A DNA stretch of 5,149 nt from an uncultured Methanomassiliicoccales archaeon. GTDB taxonomy: Archaea; Thermoplasmatota; Thermoplasmata; SG8-5. A program made the translations under genes and the position numbers. The notes beneath the pieces are model-generated. The model did not search any database and had not been told where the DNA came from. It saw only the letters and a list, made by a program, of their open reading frames with translations. Location of the stretch: NCBI GenBank assembly GCA_938004075.1, contig CALKWP010000007.1:1-5149 (forward strand). Reading direction: 5' to 3'. Positions 5,103 to 5,149 of the stretch are shown piece after piece; position 1 is the stretch's first letter; each line of letters opens with the position of its first letter.

Positions 5103-5149
5103 AGATCGGAAGAGCGTCGTGTAGGGAAAGAGTGTAGATCTCGGTGGTC
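5103..5149 (-). other. Illumina TruSeq adapter contamination
   Basis: From AGATCGGAAGAGCGTCGTGT (5103-5122) to the last base, the sequence matches the reverse complement of the TruSeq universal adapter, including the later part GTAGATCTCGGTGGTC. This is library adapter read through at a fragment end and kept by the assembler. It should be trimmed, and the true contig end is at about 5102. Confidence 0.98.

Noticed and set aside
5048..5104. Alternative gene start at ATG 5048
   Set aside because: The frame ends at a TAG (5102-5104) that spans the adapter junction, and its early codons are the strong Shine-Dalgarno that serves the ATG at 5070.
1..5149. CRISPR array, insertion sequence, integrase or defence genes
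   Set aside because: No short regularly spaced repeats, transposase, integrase or nuclease motifs were found in any frame. The only DNA repeats are the two elements described.

Overview
This window looks like one end of a contig from an uncultured archaeon, assembled from short-read metagenome data. The archaeal reading rests on BRE/TATA-type promoters (A-rich box followed by CTTAAA or CTTTATAAT), on Shine-Dalgarno sites complementary to the archaeal 16S 3' end (best case GGAGGTGG at 5059), and on the style of the proteins: a large secreted multidomain protein and small DUF4190-like membrane proteins. A euryarchaeal or Thermoplasmatota-type host is my best guess, but nothing here fixes the lineage. 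All complete genes are on the + strand. The last 47 bases (5103-5149) are Illumina TruSeq adapter, so the right edge is an assembly artefact that cuts off a gene.

Layout. Positions 2-160 hold the 3' end of a small membrane protein gene. Positions 184-392 and 666-876 are two diverged copies of a GC-rich element of about 210 bp that lies between genes. The DNA between the copies is almost exactly one small DUF4190-like membrane protein gene (408-665), so the arrangement is element-gene-element. Each copy contains a 7-bp stem with two compensated base-pair changes between copies, and each ends in a nearly identical 39-bp block that carries an outward-facing BRE/TATA box just upstream of the next start codon. 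Positions 877-996 hold a doubtful 20-codon reading frame and the leader of the main gene.

The main gene (997-4620, possibly starting at an ATA codon at 982) encodes a secreted protein of about 1207 residues: signal peptide, Asp-box beta-propeller, short helical module, three tandem beta-sandwich-like repeats of about 139 residues, and a C-terminal clan CD (legumain/caspase-like, C13-type) cysteine peptidase domain with a visible His-Gly/Cys dyad. Eleven bases after its stop, a three-helix membrane protein (4632-4961) starts at a TTG codon, which suggests a two-gene operon. A strong promoter and ribosome binding site then lead into a new gene (5070 on) that is lost in the adapter.

Working picture (inference): the operon exports a multidomain peptidase whose propeller and repeats bind a surface polymer or partner protein, made together with a small membrane protein. 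The most unusual DNA is the paired structured intergenic element, which seems to deliver a promoter to whatever gene follows it.
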